Origin: Diplosphaera chodatii
Lineage: Eukaryota > Chlorophyta > Trebouxiophyceae > Prasiolales > Stichococcaceae
Assembly (NCBI GenBank): GCA_032358165.1
Contig: JAALGY010000028.1
Span: forward strand, 744,001-808,000
Length of the DNA: 64,000 nucleotides
Direction of reading: 5' to 3'
Shown here: one piece after another, positions 1 to 10,991 of the stretch
Layout: every line of letters starts with the position of its first letter
How positions within the stretch are numbered: position 1 is the first letter of the stretch
Position numbers and translations under genes: made by a program
Notes under the pieces: generated by a model
Seen by the model: the letters and a program-made list of their open reading frames with translations, nothing else
Told to the model about the DNA's origin: nothing
The model's database searches: none

Positions 1-741
1 AAACGAAGTCTAGGCGAGAGCTTCCATTGTTAAGCTGCATGTGTTCGCTGCAATGCAGGCAGCATGCTGCGGACATGCAAGCGCAAGCCAGGTACAGCGC
101 TGGGCCAGCCCTGGGGTGGGTGTCGTCCTTGCCGTACAGTTTTACGGTCTAAACCCTAATAGCGTCCGCCAGGATGCATCTTGAAACCGCCAGGTACTGC
201 CAGCTGGTCCGCCTCCCGCACGAGCAATGCTCTTGTCGTGTCGTGAGTGATCCATCGCCAAGACATTCTGCACGCAGTGGAGGTTCTCCCTGCGTTGCCC
301 GTCGGCTCCCTCCTTCGTTTGGACGCGTATCCCGTGAAACTCCCGGACCCCACTCGGCTGGAACAGCCCAACCGCTGCAAACATGTTTGAGCAACGGCGC
401 CACAGCACCGCAGATGCAGGCCGGACCGCAGTCGACATGCGGCCATCCTGCAGGCTGTCGTCTTCGCGCAGGCTGTCGGCTCTGAGCACGCAAAGGTGGG
501 CATGGCTGTCGGTGCTTTGGCACTCCAGACTGTCGGGGTACGACCGCCTGGGGTGCGATGCAGTATGTCACACAGGACGTGATCAGCCTAGACAGCATGT
601 GTCGCTGAGGCTGGCCTGCAAACGCGCCTTGGGATCGGGGGCGGGATCTGGTTCGGGTTCGACCCAGTGCTGTCTGACAGCCATAACCGCATCGTCAAGT
701 TGGCGCATTTGCCCCGTGTCCATCTGGTGTCTGCGCGTTTG

Positions 742-2840
742 CAGCTCCTTGGCGAAGCTGGATGCGGAGGTGCGGAACAGCTTCCTGGCGCTGGAGGAGG
801 ACGCGCGCCAAAATGCTGCGGGGGCAGGTGCCAAGGATCTGCAGCGGCTGCAGCTGCAGAACGCCAGCCTCAAGGGATCCGCCATGCACATGCGCGTGCG
901 AGAGCAGTTCCTGCAGGCGCTGACGTCTGGCCAGTACCCTCTGGGCAACGAAGCAGCGTACCGCGCCCAATTGCAGGTCCGTCCGACACAGGCTGTCTAC
1001 AGATTGTTGTGGTGACCAAGACAAGAGTTATTGGACAACCTTTCCGTGTGGTGAGGGTTCGTTGATGTACTCGGGAGCGGCTGTATCTTCGCTTGCAGGC
1101 GGACGTGCAGGCCTATGCAGAGACCAGCCGCGCACACAAAGCACAGAACGCCGAGGTGCGGCCGCGGAAGACACAGCAGATGTTCTGACGGTCTCACGAA
1201 GCTGTCCGACGGCTGTGCGTATTAGGATGGCAAACGCACAGCGTTCTGCTCAAGCTCGTGCAGATCCGCGACACAATCTCACGGACCATGCTGCACTGAG
1301 CAGATCACTGCGGAGGTTCAGCAGCTCATCGAGGCGACGGCCGACGCGTTTCGCGAGTACCAGGACACGCGCGCCGAGGTGAGCCGCCACCTGGAGGCCG
1401 CGCAGGCCAGCACCGACGAGCTGGCGCGTGCACTGTCGCCGCTGCCCGACCTGCCCGATGGCCCCGACGAGGTGGGGCTTGATGCAGTCAAACCATCAGG
1501 GGAGAGGCATTGTGCGTTCCCCAGGAAGTACGGGTCCTATCACACTGCAAGTGCTCACGCGACGCTGTAGCGTGTGTGGGGCTGCAGGTCAACCTGGAAC
1601 CTGCATCACGACTAGTTCTCGGCAGCTCATGTGTGGCGCTTTTTGATGTAGGCGCACTGTCAGCGGCAGCTGGCACAGGCAACTGGGCAGGCAGCAGAGA
1701 TGGAGGCAGAGTGCGCGGCACTTGTGGTGCGAATCCTGGCACCTTGGATAGACATCAGGCGCTGCTGTACAGCTGCAGCTTCTAAAAAGTCCAGCAGCGT
1801 GGATCATTAATGCACAATGCCGGCACCTGAGCTGCTTCAGGGAGCATACCCTGCCTTGGCTGCAGCAAGCGGTTTACACCATTCTGCCCCGCAGGCAGCC
1901 AACAGGCACGATGCTGCCGCGCTGGCGGCGCAGCAGCAGGAGGTGGCGGCGTTGGAGGCGGCGGCGGCGCGGCTGTCCAGCAGCAACACCGCGCAGGCGG
2001 AGCACGAGGCCCGCTTCCGCACCGCCACCGAGCGGTGCGCTGCTTGATCCCTGTTCATCCTACACGCTGCGACATTCAGCTGCTGTGCAAAGTGGCCCAC
2101 AGCAATGGGCTGGACAATGCTTGCGGAGCAACTGACAGAGAGTCGACGGACACACGCGAATAAGCATGGCCGCAGACGCGTCATGTGGAGAACTCCCTGT
2201 GCAGGGCCGCGGAGGAGCTGGCATTTATGGCGCACGGCATCAGCGTGCAGGAGGTGGAGCGCACCAGCATGGTGGTGCAGATCGCCACGCACCAGGGTGC
2301 GACGGTCAACGGCGCAGCACTTGCTCTGTTACTTGCCCGGCCTGCCTTTACAGCATGGTACCAGTCGGTCACAACACGGTGTGGCGCATAGCACTCCTTG
2401 ACAGTCGCAGAGCGTTGCGCTGCTCCGTTGCCATGCCAACTCCTGACGGACAAGTGCACAATCTGCTCTCAGGTGACCTGCTGCACCGGCATGAGCTGAA
2501 GCTGCAGCTGGATGGGGAGTCGGCGGACCTGCTGGGCGCGGCGCTGGAGGGCCAAACCCTGGCTGTGGACATTGACGACCTGGTCGCCAACACCCTGCAG
2601 CACTCGCAGTCCCTCTCCTACCTGGTGGGTGCTGGTGCTGTGGCGATGCACCGCTGCGACCTGCTTGTGGATGTGCACTGGAGGCAAGCGGTTGATGCTA
2701 GAACCCAGACCGCTGCAGCACTCTGGCCTGCATGGCGTGCTGACCGCTTGGCTTCTGCAATGGCACAGGTGCGCGAGACGAAGCTGCGCCTGAACCAGGC
2801 CGTCACATCGGCAGGGCTGTGCGAGCCAATGGCCGCTTAA
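742..2840 (+). CDS. Coiled-coil protein, C-terminal part, possibly NDC80/HEC1-like
   Basis: At least seven plus-strand exons read as a long Ala/Glu/Gln/Arg-rich coiled coil: about 742-977 (begins near LAKLDAEVRNSFLALEEDA), 1098-1160, 1305-1480, 1655-1735, 1890-2035, 2185-2330 and 2470-2625, with a last exon ending at the TAA at 2838-2840. The segment with ISVQEVERT (about 2238-2265) followed by HELKLQLDGESADLL (about 2490-2535) and another helical run recalls the second half of NDC80, where a conserved D/E-x-ERxxxE stretch precedes a short beta segment and the C-terminal coil. NDC80 is a kinetochore protein that binds microtubules through an N-terminal calponin-homology domain. I do not see that domain here; it may lie before the window or in unresolved exons at 1-740. 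The coiled-coil assignment is good; the family name is a weak inference. Confidence 0.4.
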
Positions 2841-3120
2841 TCGAGACAAAGTGAATGTGTTGCGCCAGGATGTTGCGCGAGGTGAATGCACACCAGCATG
2901 GCAGCAAAACTGCATGGCAGCCTGCATCTTTGGACTTCTGAAGCGCTGCATGGAACCTTGCTCACCAGCAAGTAGGATGACGGCTGCAAAAGCCAAGTGC
3001 ATCAAACTGCTGGATAACTGATATCAAGCGTTCACATGGCAATATGTACCGTAATATAGTTGCTCGGAACCGATAACATGCCGTGTTGCTTGTGTACATT
3101 TCCTTGACCATGCCCATCTG

Positions 3121-3222
3121 TAGGGGTAGTTAAAGAACGTTCTTTATTGCTAGTTTCAGGTTCATTTGTACAGTCGAAGATCGTCCAATCGGGCAATCGG
3201 GACGTTCAGGACGTTCCAAACG
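3121..3222. repeat. Left terminal inverted repeat of the MITE-like element
   Basis: This arm pairs with 3572-3659 in reverse complement with only a handful of mismatches. It carries 14 extra bases after TAGGGGTAGTTA (about 3133-3146) that contain the perfect palindrome AAGAACGTTCTT and repeat the adjoining TTA. Its inner part contains GGACGTTC copies that continue to about 3245. Confidence 0.85.
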
Positions 3223-3571
3223 TCCACGATCGGGACGTTCCCCGAACGTCTTTGCCCGGCTCTCCTGTCATTCTCAGCTTGCAAGGCTGGCAACTGCCCA
3301 GCTTTGACCACGCGGAGACATGTTTGCTGAAGCATATCTCGACCGGGATGGTGAGAAATGTGTTGCTCAGCCGCTCACAAGCGAGAGGGACGATGCAGGC
3401 CGCGATTGGACCATAAAATTTGCAGGAAACGACGCTGACGCGGCCGAACACCTTGCGCACCGCTCTATTGATAGGAATCAATTGTAGAAACACGAAACGG
3501 CTGGCGGCTGGTGCTGCCGGCCCCTCCGTTGCGAGCGGGACTACCAGTGCAACGTTCCGAACGTTCGGGCC

Positions 3572-3659
3572 GTTCGGAACGTTCTGAACGTCCCGATTGG
3601 ACGATTGGACAATTCTCGACTGTACAAATGAACCTGAAACTAGCAATAACTACCCCTAG
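3572..3659. repeat. Right terminal inverted repeat of the MITE-like element
   Basis: This is the reverse complement of the left arm without the 14-base palindromic insertion. Just inside it (about 3550-3590) lie overlapping GAACGTTC palindromes, so the subterminal zone is itself repetitive. Confidence 0.85.
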
Positions 3660-3924
3660 CATCTGTAAATGGCTTGTCGTCCTTCTGGCTTCAACCGGGA
3701 AGCCCGTTCCAGCTTGAGCCAAGAGGCATGGTGACATGTGCGAAAATGCCCATCTGCCGTGCTGGCTCACACCTCTTACAGTTGCCTGCTTGACACCAAT
3801 TGACAGTGTTTTCTTCAAGGGGTTAAATGGTTAAAGCGTCCTCGGCGTTGCTTTGAATGCAGGCTGTCATGTCAAGCTGAAGTCTGCTTGGCATCACACC
3901 TGCATCATCTCGGGGTAGGCGTCG

Positions 3925-6900
3925 TTGCTAGCCATGCCTGGCCGATGCATGCACAAAAGCATTGGCAGTACAATCCCGCAGCTTTGCAGGCGCCTATACT
4001 ACTGTCGAGGTTCGGAAAGGGTGTTGCATGCATGCCGACGTATGCGGCAGCCACAGCGCTCATGTCGGATGCGAGCCAGCGACGAGGGACCCGATTGGGA
4101 TGCAGAAATGCAAATGTTCAGGGAGCGTACCATGCGTCCAAACCAGCTCGAGACCCTGCGGAAGGCGGAAGAGTTGGATGTGGACATTGGCAAGGTCTGC
4201 TGGGCCGCCGCTTGGGTTCTGAGACTGATGCATGTCGATAATGAAGATGAGACACGAGGCGTGTGGCTCAACAGTGTGGTCTTGCTGCATGCAGGTCCTC
4301 TTTGTAGGGGAGGGGCTGGCGATCATTGATGGGCTGAACAATGATGCGCCAATTGGCACAGTGCTCACCTTCGGGAGCGGAGCCAGCGGGTGAATGTCAC
4401 ACCTTCTGCAAAATTCTGGTTGTAGAGCAATCAAGAATGCTGCTTGACTATGCAGCATGCCGTAGGGTGCTGATGTGGCGGCGCAGCGACAATATCTGCT
4501 TCGCACTGCTACTAAGTGGCGATGACAGCGTCAGCGTGGGGGAGCGTGTGGAGTGCAAGATCAAGGGCATCTTGCAGGTAGGCAGCATCAGTTGCGAGCA
4601 GACACTTGTACGTCACGTGCAAGGCTCGCGCTGGCATGGTGTCGCAGTGACACAGATACGTGCCGACTGCTTCAGGTGGTGGATGCCAAGTCAGGGCCGG
4701 CCACACAGCGGGACTACCAGCAGGCGTCTGTACCCGCTGGCGACTCGCTGCAGGGCCAGGTGATGTCAAACGTTTGCAATGCTGCAGCAGCTGTCACCCC
4801 AACATACATGACTACATTGGTCTCTCATTTCAACAGGCAGCTGTGCATCGGGACGCCCTGGTACACCAAGTATTGAACATCAGGCCACAGTCGTGCGTCT
4901 ATTGTGTGTACCGTTGTGTCCATGACACTTCAGGCCGTGGTGATTCATGCAGGTTGTCGACTGGCTAGGGCGACAGCCGGGGGATCAGCAGCAGCACCAG
5001 CAGCAGGATGGCAGCGGTTCCTCGGCTCTGCTGCTGGCAGAGCAGCTGGACATGGACAGCCGGGAGCAGATTGCCGAGGCACTCACCACAGGCGTCAGGG
5101 TGCGTGGTGGGCGATGCAGGCACCAACCAGCGCAAGCGTTGCGGCTCTGGGTCTTTGGCGTCGTGTTTTGGAAACTGTGAAATCAGAGTCAGGCCGGTGA
5201 TAGTGATCAGGTGGATGACAGCTGCCTGACCAAATGTCACATAACATGATTCGAGGCGCTGGCTGCAGGCGATTGACATTCTGACGCCCCTTGGGCGCGG
5301 CCAGGCACAGCTGCTGACGGGTCCGCCTGGCAGCGGCAAAACGCTGGCAGCAGTGGATGCCATCCTGGGGCAGGTGAGCAGTTATCGTGCGAGTCAACCT
5401 CTGTACGCTCACCTACTTGAATGGTTGATATGCATGCAGGACTGTACTTTGTTGATGCAAAGCCCGTCCTTATCGTGACCTCGCAGGCTGGCTCAGGGGT
5501 GCGCTGTGTGTACGCATCAGTGGGCCAGTCGCAGCAGCGGCAGCAGGCGGCGCTGGATGCGCTGCAGGACAGCGGCGCGATGTCGTACACCACGGCAGTC
5601 GTTGCGCCTGAAGGTGGGTCAGGATGCCTCCAATCCAGGATGCAGTCAAGGCGAGCCGCCCGGAGAGCGAACCGCAGATGGAAGCAAGGGACACGAACTT
5701 TATGTCCGTACACTAGGCAGCCAGGACGGCTGAGCACGCATGTGGTGCTATCCTCAGGGGCGCCGCTGGGGCGGCAGTATGGCACCCTGTGCTCCGCCCT
5801 GGCGATCGCGGAGCGGCAGCGGGACGCCGGGCGGCACACCCTGGTCGTGCTGGACGACATCTCCTGCATGGTGGGCTGCTGTCACTTGAGGGGAGAATTG
5901 CTAGCGTGCAAGCCTGCTTGCAACATGTACGCGTGCGGGGACCTACAGGCTGGCAGCCCTGCGGCTCATTGGTCCATGACACAGAGTACCGCACAAGCTG
6001 CCAACCTGTGGTCATTGTCAAGCAAACACACAGCAGGTGCTCGACAATGGTAAAAGACCAGCTCTGTGCAGTCCTGCTGAAGCATGCCCGTTGCGTCTGC
6101 TCTCAGATGCACAGCAGATGGTCAGACATGGCCTCAGGCTGCGTAGTCTCGAGGGCATGCATCACTCAGCACACACTGGCCAAGCTTCTTCCCCATGACG
6201 TTGAGTCTGTGAAGGGGCTCGGCAGAGCCCAGGGCACAGCTTCAGACCTTGCTGCTGAACTTGCTCTTGACCCCCGTGCAGGCGGCGATGTGGGACCGCA
6301 TCACCCAGGCGCTCGCGCAGCTGGGCCCCGCGGCCCTGGCGCTGGCGGAGGGGCAGGAGGAGATGGACGTGGAGGCGGCCACGGAGGAGGAGCTGGTGGA
6401 GTACGAGGGCATGCTCATCTCGGCCTCCGCGGCGCAGCGGCGCAGGTGGCGGCTGCCTGACGGCACTGCTGGCATGCACCCGCGCATTGCTGCAAGGCAC
6501 AACAGTCTGTCGCCACACCCGCAGTATCTTCGATGCTGGCTTCAGGCATGTTCACTGCAGTGCGCATGTTCGCCGCAGGTTCTTCTCCTCGCTGGTGCAG
6601 CGGGCGGCCAAGGTGCACCGGCGGCGGGGCGGCGGCAGCCTCACCCTGCTGATGGTGCTGCCAGGGTGGGTGGCCGCACTGCAGCACGTGCTGCGGCCGC
6701 AGACACTGGCCTCTGTGTCATTTGATCTGGCGTGGCCTGCACATGCATCTCCACTTGACTTGCGACCACCCATGCATGCGTCACTGCTGCGACGTGCTTT
6801 ATAAAATGAAACCTTGCACCGCAGGCAGCCAGTGCTGGGGCAGCGCAGCCGGCCGCAGCCGCCGCCGGCGGGCTACAAGCACCTGTCCCCGCAGCAGCGC

Positions 6901-8123
6901 GCCAAGCTGGACGCCGCGCTGGCGGGCACGGCGCAGAGCGAGGCGGACGCGGCCGAGGGCGTCCGCACTGAGGTGCGCCATTCTCAACATGACCAAACGT
7001 GTTTATCATGGCCCTGCCTGCAAGCACACACAGCTCAACATGGGAGCAGGTGTGATACCAGAGGTCCGACAATTCTATCATGAGCGTCACATTTGGTCGG
7101 GCAGGTTGTAGAGGAGTTCATGTCGATAGCGGATGGGCAGACGGTGCTGCGCCCCACCGGCAGCAGCAGCACAGCCGGCGTGTCGGTGGACGCCCGGCTG
7201 TCGGTGTCGCGCATCGGCTCGCGCGCCTTCCCCCCAGCCCTGGAAACCCTTGCGCCCCAGATCAGGCAAGCCGCGATGGCGCTGGCTGCCTTGCTTACGA
7301 AGTCTGTTTGGGTCGTGCGTCGGCTTGCACAACACTGCCAGGCTTGCAGAGGCCATCAGGACCGAGCGGCAGTTGAGCCAGTCGCCAAGGGCGCGAGGGA
7401 TGAAGGCCCAATCGCCGTCGCATTGACAAACCAAATGTGCAAAACCCCTCGGGGCGCAGGTTCGAGCTGGCGCAGGCGGCCGACGTGGACCAGTTCGGCG
7501 CGCACACCAAGGCGGCGGACAACAACCGGGCGGCGCTGCGGCGGGCGGCGGTGGTGCGGGCCGCCCTCACGCAGCCGCCGCGGCGCCCCGCCACCCTGGT
7601 CCAGGAGGTGTGCTCCCCCCGTGGCACTCCTGCTCCAGGGGAACATGCGCCACCACCAGTGTGGTTTTATCATAGAGCAAAGTCGCGGCCTTTGCCTGCT
7701 GATCGCTATGCGGCCAGCGCCGCTCCACCCTTCCTACCATGTGAAACCTACTATGGTCGTCTCTTGTCATCTGGTAGTCCTGGTGCGCCAGGTGGTTGAG
7801 CTGGTGGGCCTGACCGGCGGCTTCCTGGACGGCGTGGCGCCCGAGGGGGTGCGGGATGCCCTGGAGCAGGCGCAGTCGGCCGTGCAGCGCAAATCCCCGC
7901 AGGTGCGCACCGCTCGGAGGTGTCTCAACACTGATCGATGGGTGCAACGGTGAAGTTGCCCTGTCAGGCCTGCTGTGGCAGTCAGTATTGTTGATGTCAG
8001 GAAGGCGTCCCTCTGTCACTGCAGGTCATAGCCGACATTGCAGCCAGCGGGAAGCTCAGCGAGGACCAGCGTGCGGAGATTGCTGAAGCGTACAAACAGT
8101 TCACTGCAACGGCAGCCCGATAA
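3925..8123 (+). CDS. Divergent ATP synthase (F1) subunit alpha-like protein
   Basis: About fifteen exons follow the order of F1-ATPase alpha. VLFVGEGLAIIDGL (about 4293-4335) is the N-terminal beta-barrel. VSVGERVECKIKGIL (about 4532-4573) and VVDWLGR (about 4950) follow. Then comes AIDILTPLGRGQAQLLTG, leading into the P-loop GPPGSGKT (5320-5343). CVYASVGQ (about 5503) precedes the Walker B-like TLVVLDDIS (about 5839-5865). Later exons are SIADGQTVL (about 7120), the arginine-finger motif SVSRIGS (about 7201-7221) and the helical C-terminal domain ending QFTATAAR at TAA 8121-8123. Canonical alpha has GDRQTGKT at the P-loop, so this one is altered, and the stretch between Walker B and SIADGQ is largely replaced (about 6280-6975). 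The start at 3925 gives an Arg/Ser-rich N-terminus that could be an organelle presequence, but an upstream exon is possible. A place in mitochondrial or plastid F1 is inference; it may be a paralogue with another role. Confidence 0.82.
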
Positions 8124-8792
8124 CACGTTCGGTATGTTGCGAATGAGACAGAGACGTGCTTGAGAGCAGTCTTGAGGAGTCTCGCACATTGAACTTCTTT
8201 CAGAGTGTCGGCAATTGCACGCGGCCGGCTTCAGAATGGAGGTTCACAACCTCGTCACAGCCTTGTCACAGCGGCATCTGGTGGAGTGGTCGGTATTAGC
8301 TAGCCAATCTAGCAGTGCGGTCACAGTTGACTTCCCGTACTTCACTGATCCTCACTTCAGTAACCTGTCGTCCGTCAGAGTCAGCTGCAGAAGTCGTCGA
8401 TAGGTTCACATGTCCTCGGGCTCTCGACGAAGCAGCTCCTCTGTGCTAAGCTCCCCCTGTGATGAGACCTACACCAGAGAATGATCGGCAGCTGACGTTT
8501 GAGCATGATCTGCGGACGGCCGACATTCGCCCCTCTCCATTCACCTTGCCAATGCATGCCGGGTTCAGGGTCACCTGAACAGAGCTGCAGGGGATGCTGC
8601 TGTTGGTGCCTTTCGCAGCCGTCACATTAATCTGCAGGGCCTCTTCGTGAGCAACAACATTGCAGTCCCCACAGAAGCGAAGCCCATTGCACGCTGTCTC
8701 GTGTACCGTCAGCCTCCCCAGATCAGCCTGGCATTGAAAGGATCAGTTTCTGCAGGGTGCTGCTGTCCGAACCCAGGCACACAGGTTCTCAA
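8124..8792. other. Convergent intergenic region
   Basis: This lies between the stop codons of the alpha-like gene (+) and the GT29 gene (-) and should hold both 3' untranslated regions. I find no coding homology, RNA gene or repeat in it. Confidence 0.6.
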
Positions 8793-10650
8793 TTATGGAG
8801 CGCAAGCTGTGTGGAAGACAGTGCAGCAGCGCACACAGTCGTGCACCAGCAGGCGGACGAAGCGCTCTTCGGCGGCGATGGCGTGGCTGTGCCAGTGGCG
8901 GCGCGACCAGTTGTAGCCGTACAGGTGCAGCGCCGCGCCCGCCGGCTTGCAGTCCAGCGCCAGCATCAGCCCTGCAGCACAAACTTGTTCATGCGCGCAA
9001 CGTGCTATGTGCAGATAGATCTGCCCATAGGTGAAGACGTGCACGTGTGAAGCTAAGCTGCCAACTGTTGGACCAGGCAGTTGCGGGACTGGAGCAGCGT
9101 CACACTGATTTAGCGGGCTTCATATCACTTTGTTGCCTGCCGTGCTGTGCACGTCAGACCTTTGCAGAAACTGAATCTGACGATGGCAATGCAGCTGAAC
9201 TGCACGCCCACGGCACTCACGCAGCCAAACAACATAGGCCTGCTCCCTCACCAATCCAGCCAGTGGACGGGCTGCCTAGCGGCGCCACATACGTCTGGTA
9301 CAGGTTCTTCCAGGGCGCAAAGGGGATGCCATGCCATGTCAGCCGCTGCGCGATCTGCGGGTACGCCACGGCCGCATCCACCACCGTGTATGGGTTGAAC
9401 CACCAGGATGACCCTGCGGACGGGCTGCCGGCATCACCGGCTGTTGATCTACAGATGCAAGGCAGCCATGCTCTGCTGAACGAGCGTCTTTGGCCTGGCG
9501 GAACAGCAGAATGAACAGCTTTGCGGTGGGAATGGCCCAGCGGCAGGCAACGATTGCACAAAAGGCATCTAACATGCACACCTCCGAACAGCCACAGGGT
9601 GGGGCCGTGGCTCAGCGCCTCCGTCGTGCTGCAGTGCGCCAGCTCGCCGACGCCGTGCCAGCCGTGGCGCGTCTCCGCCGCCGAGGAGTGGCGCAGCAGC
9701 CACACATCCAGCCGCTCCCCGCAGAACCTGGCACCGTCGTTCTGGCAACGTCGTTAGCATCCTGCCTGGTGCATATCGCGAGGCAAGTCTGGCAAAGCAG
9801 ACAAGCCAGAGTGGCGGACTTGAAACGCCCGACTCTTGCTTCGGTTCAGCACGAAGCTCGCCTGTTGTTCATCTTGTTCAGGCGAACGACCACGTCCGCA
9901 CTGGCGATGTCCACGCGCTGCTGCTCTGTCAGCGGGCCGTTGCCCACCAGCGCCACTGAGCCCACAGGCCGCATCCAAAATGCGCCTGCGATTCAGATTC
10001 TGCATTCTGCAGGAGCAGTTCATCGCGCGTCTGCATGAGCACGTCAGGCCACGACGCGGGAAGTGTCCATGCTTGTAGGTGATGGTGGCGATATGACGGA
10101 AGCCAGCGAGGCGCCCACTGCATGTGCGATGCCGCTCCAGGGCGGCTTTGCCGTCGGGGGCCAGGCGGCGCATGAGCTGCGGCGCTGCTGTCGACGTCCG
10201 GTTCAGCAGCTGGTGCGCCTCTGCCCGCGTGAGGCGAGGGCCTGCGGCTGCCTCGGAGTCTTGCCCGCCTTCGCTGGACTTCTGTGAGCCCTTTGCCGCA
10301 GCGGGGCCAGCTGCTGCCGTGCCGGTTGCAGCATCTGCGGGCGGCAGAATTGCTGCATCGGCACCCGCTGCGAGTCTGATCGGCAGCGCCTCCTTTGCCT
10401 GCGCCTCTGCCGCTGCTGTGTCCTCCGTAGTCTGTGCATGCAGCGTGCGATGCGGCACAAGGAGTGCATCGCCAACTTCTGCGGTGTTCGCACTGTTGGA
10501 AAGGTCTTGACCCGATTCAATGAAGACTGCAGATTCGCCACTGCTGTCTGCTGGATGTAACGACTGCTGGTTTCGGAATGAGCAGACTGCTGGCGCACCT
10601 GCGCTGATGGCCCACACCACAAGAATGCAGACAGCAAAATGCTTGCGCAT
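8793..10650 (-). CDS. Glycosyltransferase family 29 (sialyltransferase-like) protein
   Basis: The ATG at 10650 opens with MRKHFAVCILVVWAISAG, a short basic head and hydrophobic segment typical of a signal anchor of Golgi type II enzymes. An Ala/Gly/Thr/Ser-rich stem follows. The catalytic domain shows the GT29 sialylmotifs in order. VALVGNGPLTEQQR with VVRLN about 33 residues later (about 9960-9870) is motif L. PLGSPSTGWIG (about 9290-9258) is motif S. LYGYNWSRRHW followed by HSHAIAAEE (about 8930-8865) has the H-x4-E pattern of motif VS. Between them, DVWLLRHSSA (about 9710-9685) and WWFNPYTVVDAAV (about 9405-9365) fit the family. The stop TAA is at 8793-8795. Family membership is well supported. 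Plants and green algae are not thought to make ordinary sialylated glycans, so the acceptor and donor (CMP-Kdo, CMP-sialic acid or a nucleotide-free sugar) cannot be read from sequence. Confidence 0.82.
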
Positions 10651-10991
10651 GCCGTGTTCATCGGTAACACAGCGCTGAGCTGAATTTGTAACCGGACCCC
10701 AAAGGAACCACTGAGCGAGCGCAAGCCGTGAAAGTGTGACCCTGCACCTAAATCCCTCGACTCGTCCCAGGTGGCTATCGGCGGCCAACCTGGCGGTGCA
10801 TCTTTAGCTGGGTCTGGCAAAGCAGAATCATCACGTTGTAGGCGGCATGTCAAACCACAAACATTTCAAGCCCAAGATGCAAGGTAGCGAGGGTACTGTG
10901 TGTAAGGTGAGCATGCATTTGCAGGAAAGAGCAGATGGCACCACAGCTGCGAACTGCTGGCCGCCCACTGTGCTTGCTGCCAGCCTGCTGT

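Larger units (their letters stand above)
3121..3659. mobile_element. MITE-like non-autonomous DNA transposon (about 539 bp)
   Basis: The two ends are long inverted repeats of about 88 bp. The left end starts TAGGGGTAGTTA and the right end finishes TAACTACCCCTAG. Both continue inward with TTGCTAGTTTCAGGTTCATT and then GGGACGTTC-type motifs. The hexamer CATCTG stands directly outside both ends (3115-3120 and 3660-3665), which looks like a 6-bp target-site duplication. No transposase is encoded: the only frames in it are short and mirror each other on the two strands because of the inverted repeat. TAGGG termini recall hAT elements, but those make 8-bp duplications, so the superfamily is open. 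It lies between the stop of the coiled-coil gene and the start of the ATPase alpha-like gene, in what should be 3'-flank or promoter DNA. Confidence 0.85.

Noticed and set aside
151..159. AAACCCTAA (also at 11125-11133 and 60178-60186) as interstitial telomere or telo-box elements
   Set aside because: Single units only. Two of the three fall inside introns of other genes, so chance occurrence is the simpler explanation.
3147..3646. Two frames beginning MLVSGSFVQS on opposite strands as a gene pair
   Set aside because: They are mirror images created by the terminal inverted repeats of the MITE-like element and have no homology.
5269..5373. Calling the P-loop exon a AAA+ or V-ATPase subunit A/B gene
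   Set aside because: The flanking IDILTPLGRGQ and the downstream SVSRIGS / SIADGQ exons match F1 alpha, not V-ATPase A/B or Rho.
9754..10788. Reading the full 344-residue frame as one exon of the GT29 gene
   Set aside because: Only the part from the ATG at 10650 to about 10080 behaves as coding. Downstream of it the motif L exon is in another frame, so the rest of this frame runs through an intron.
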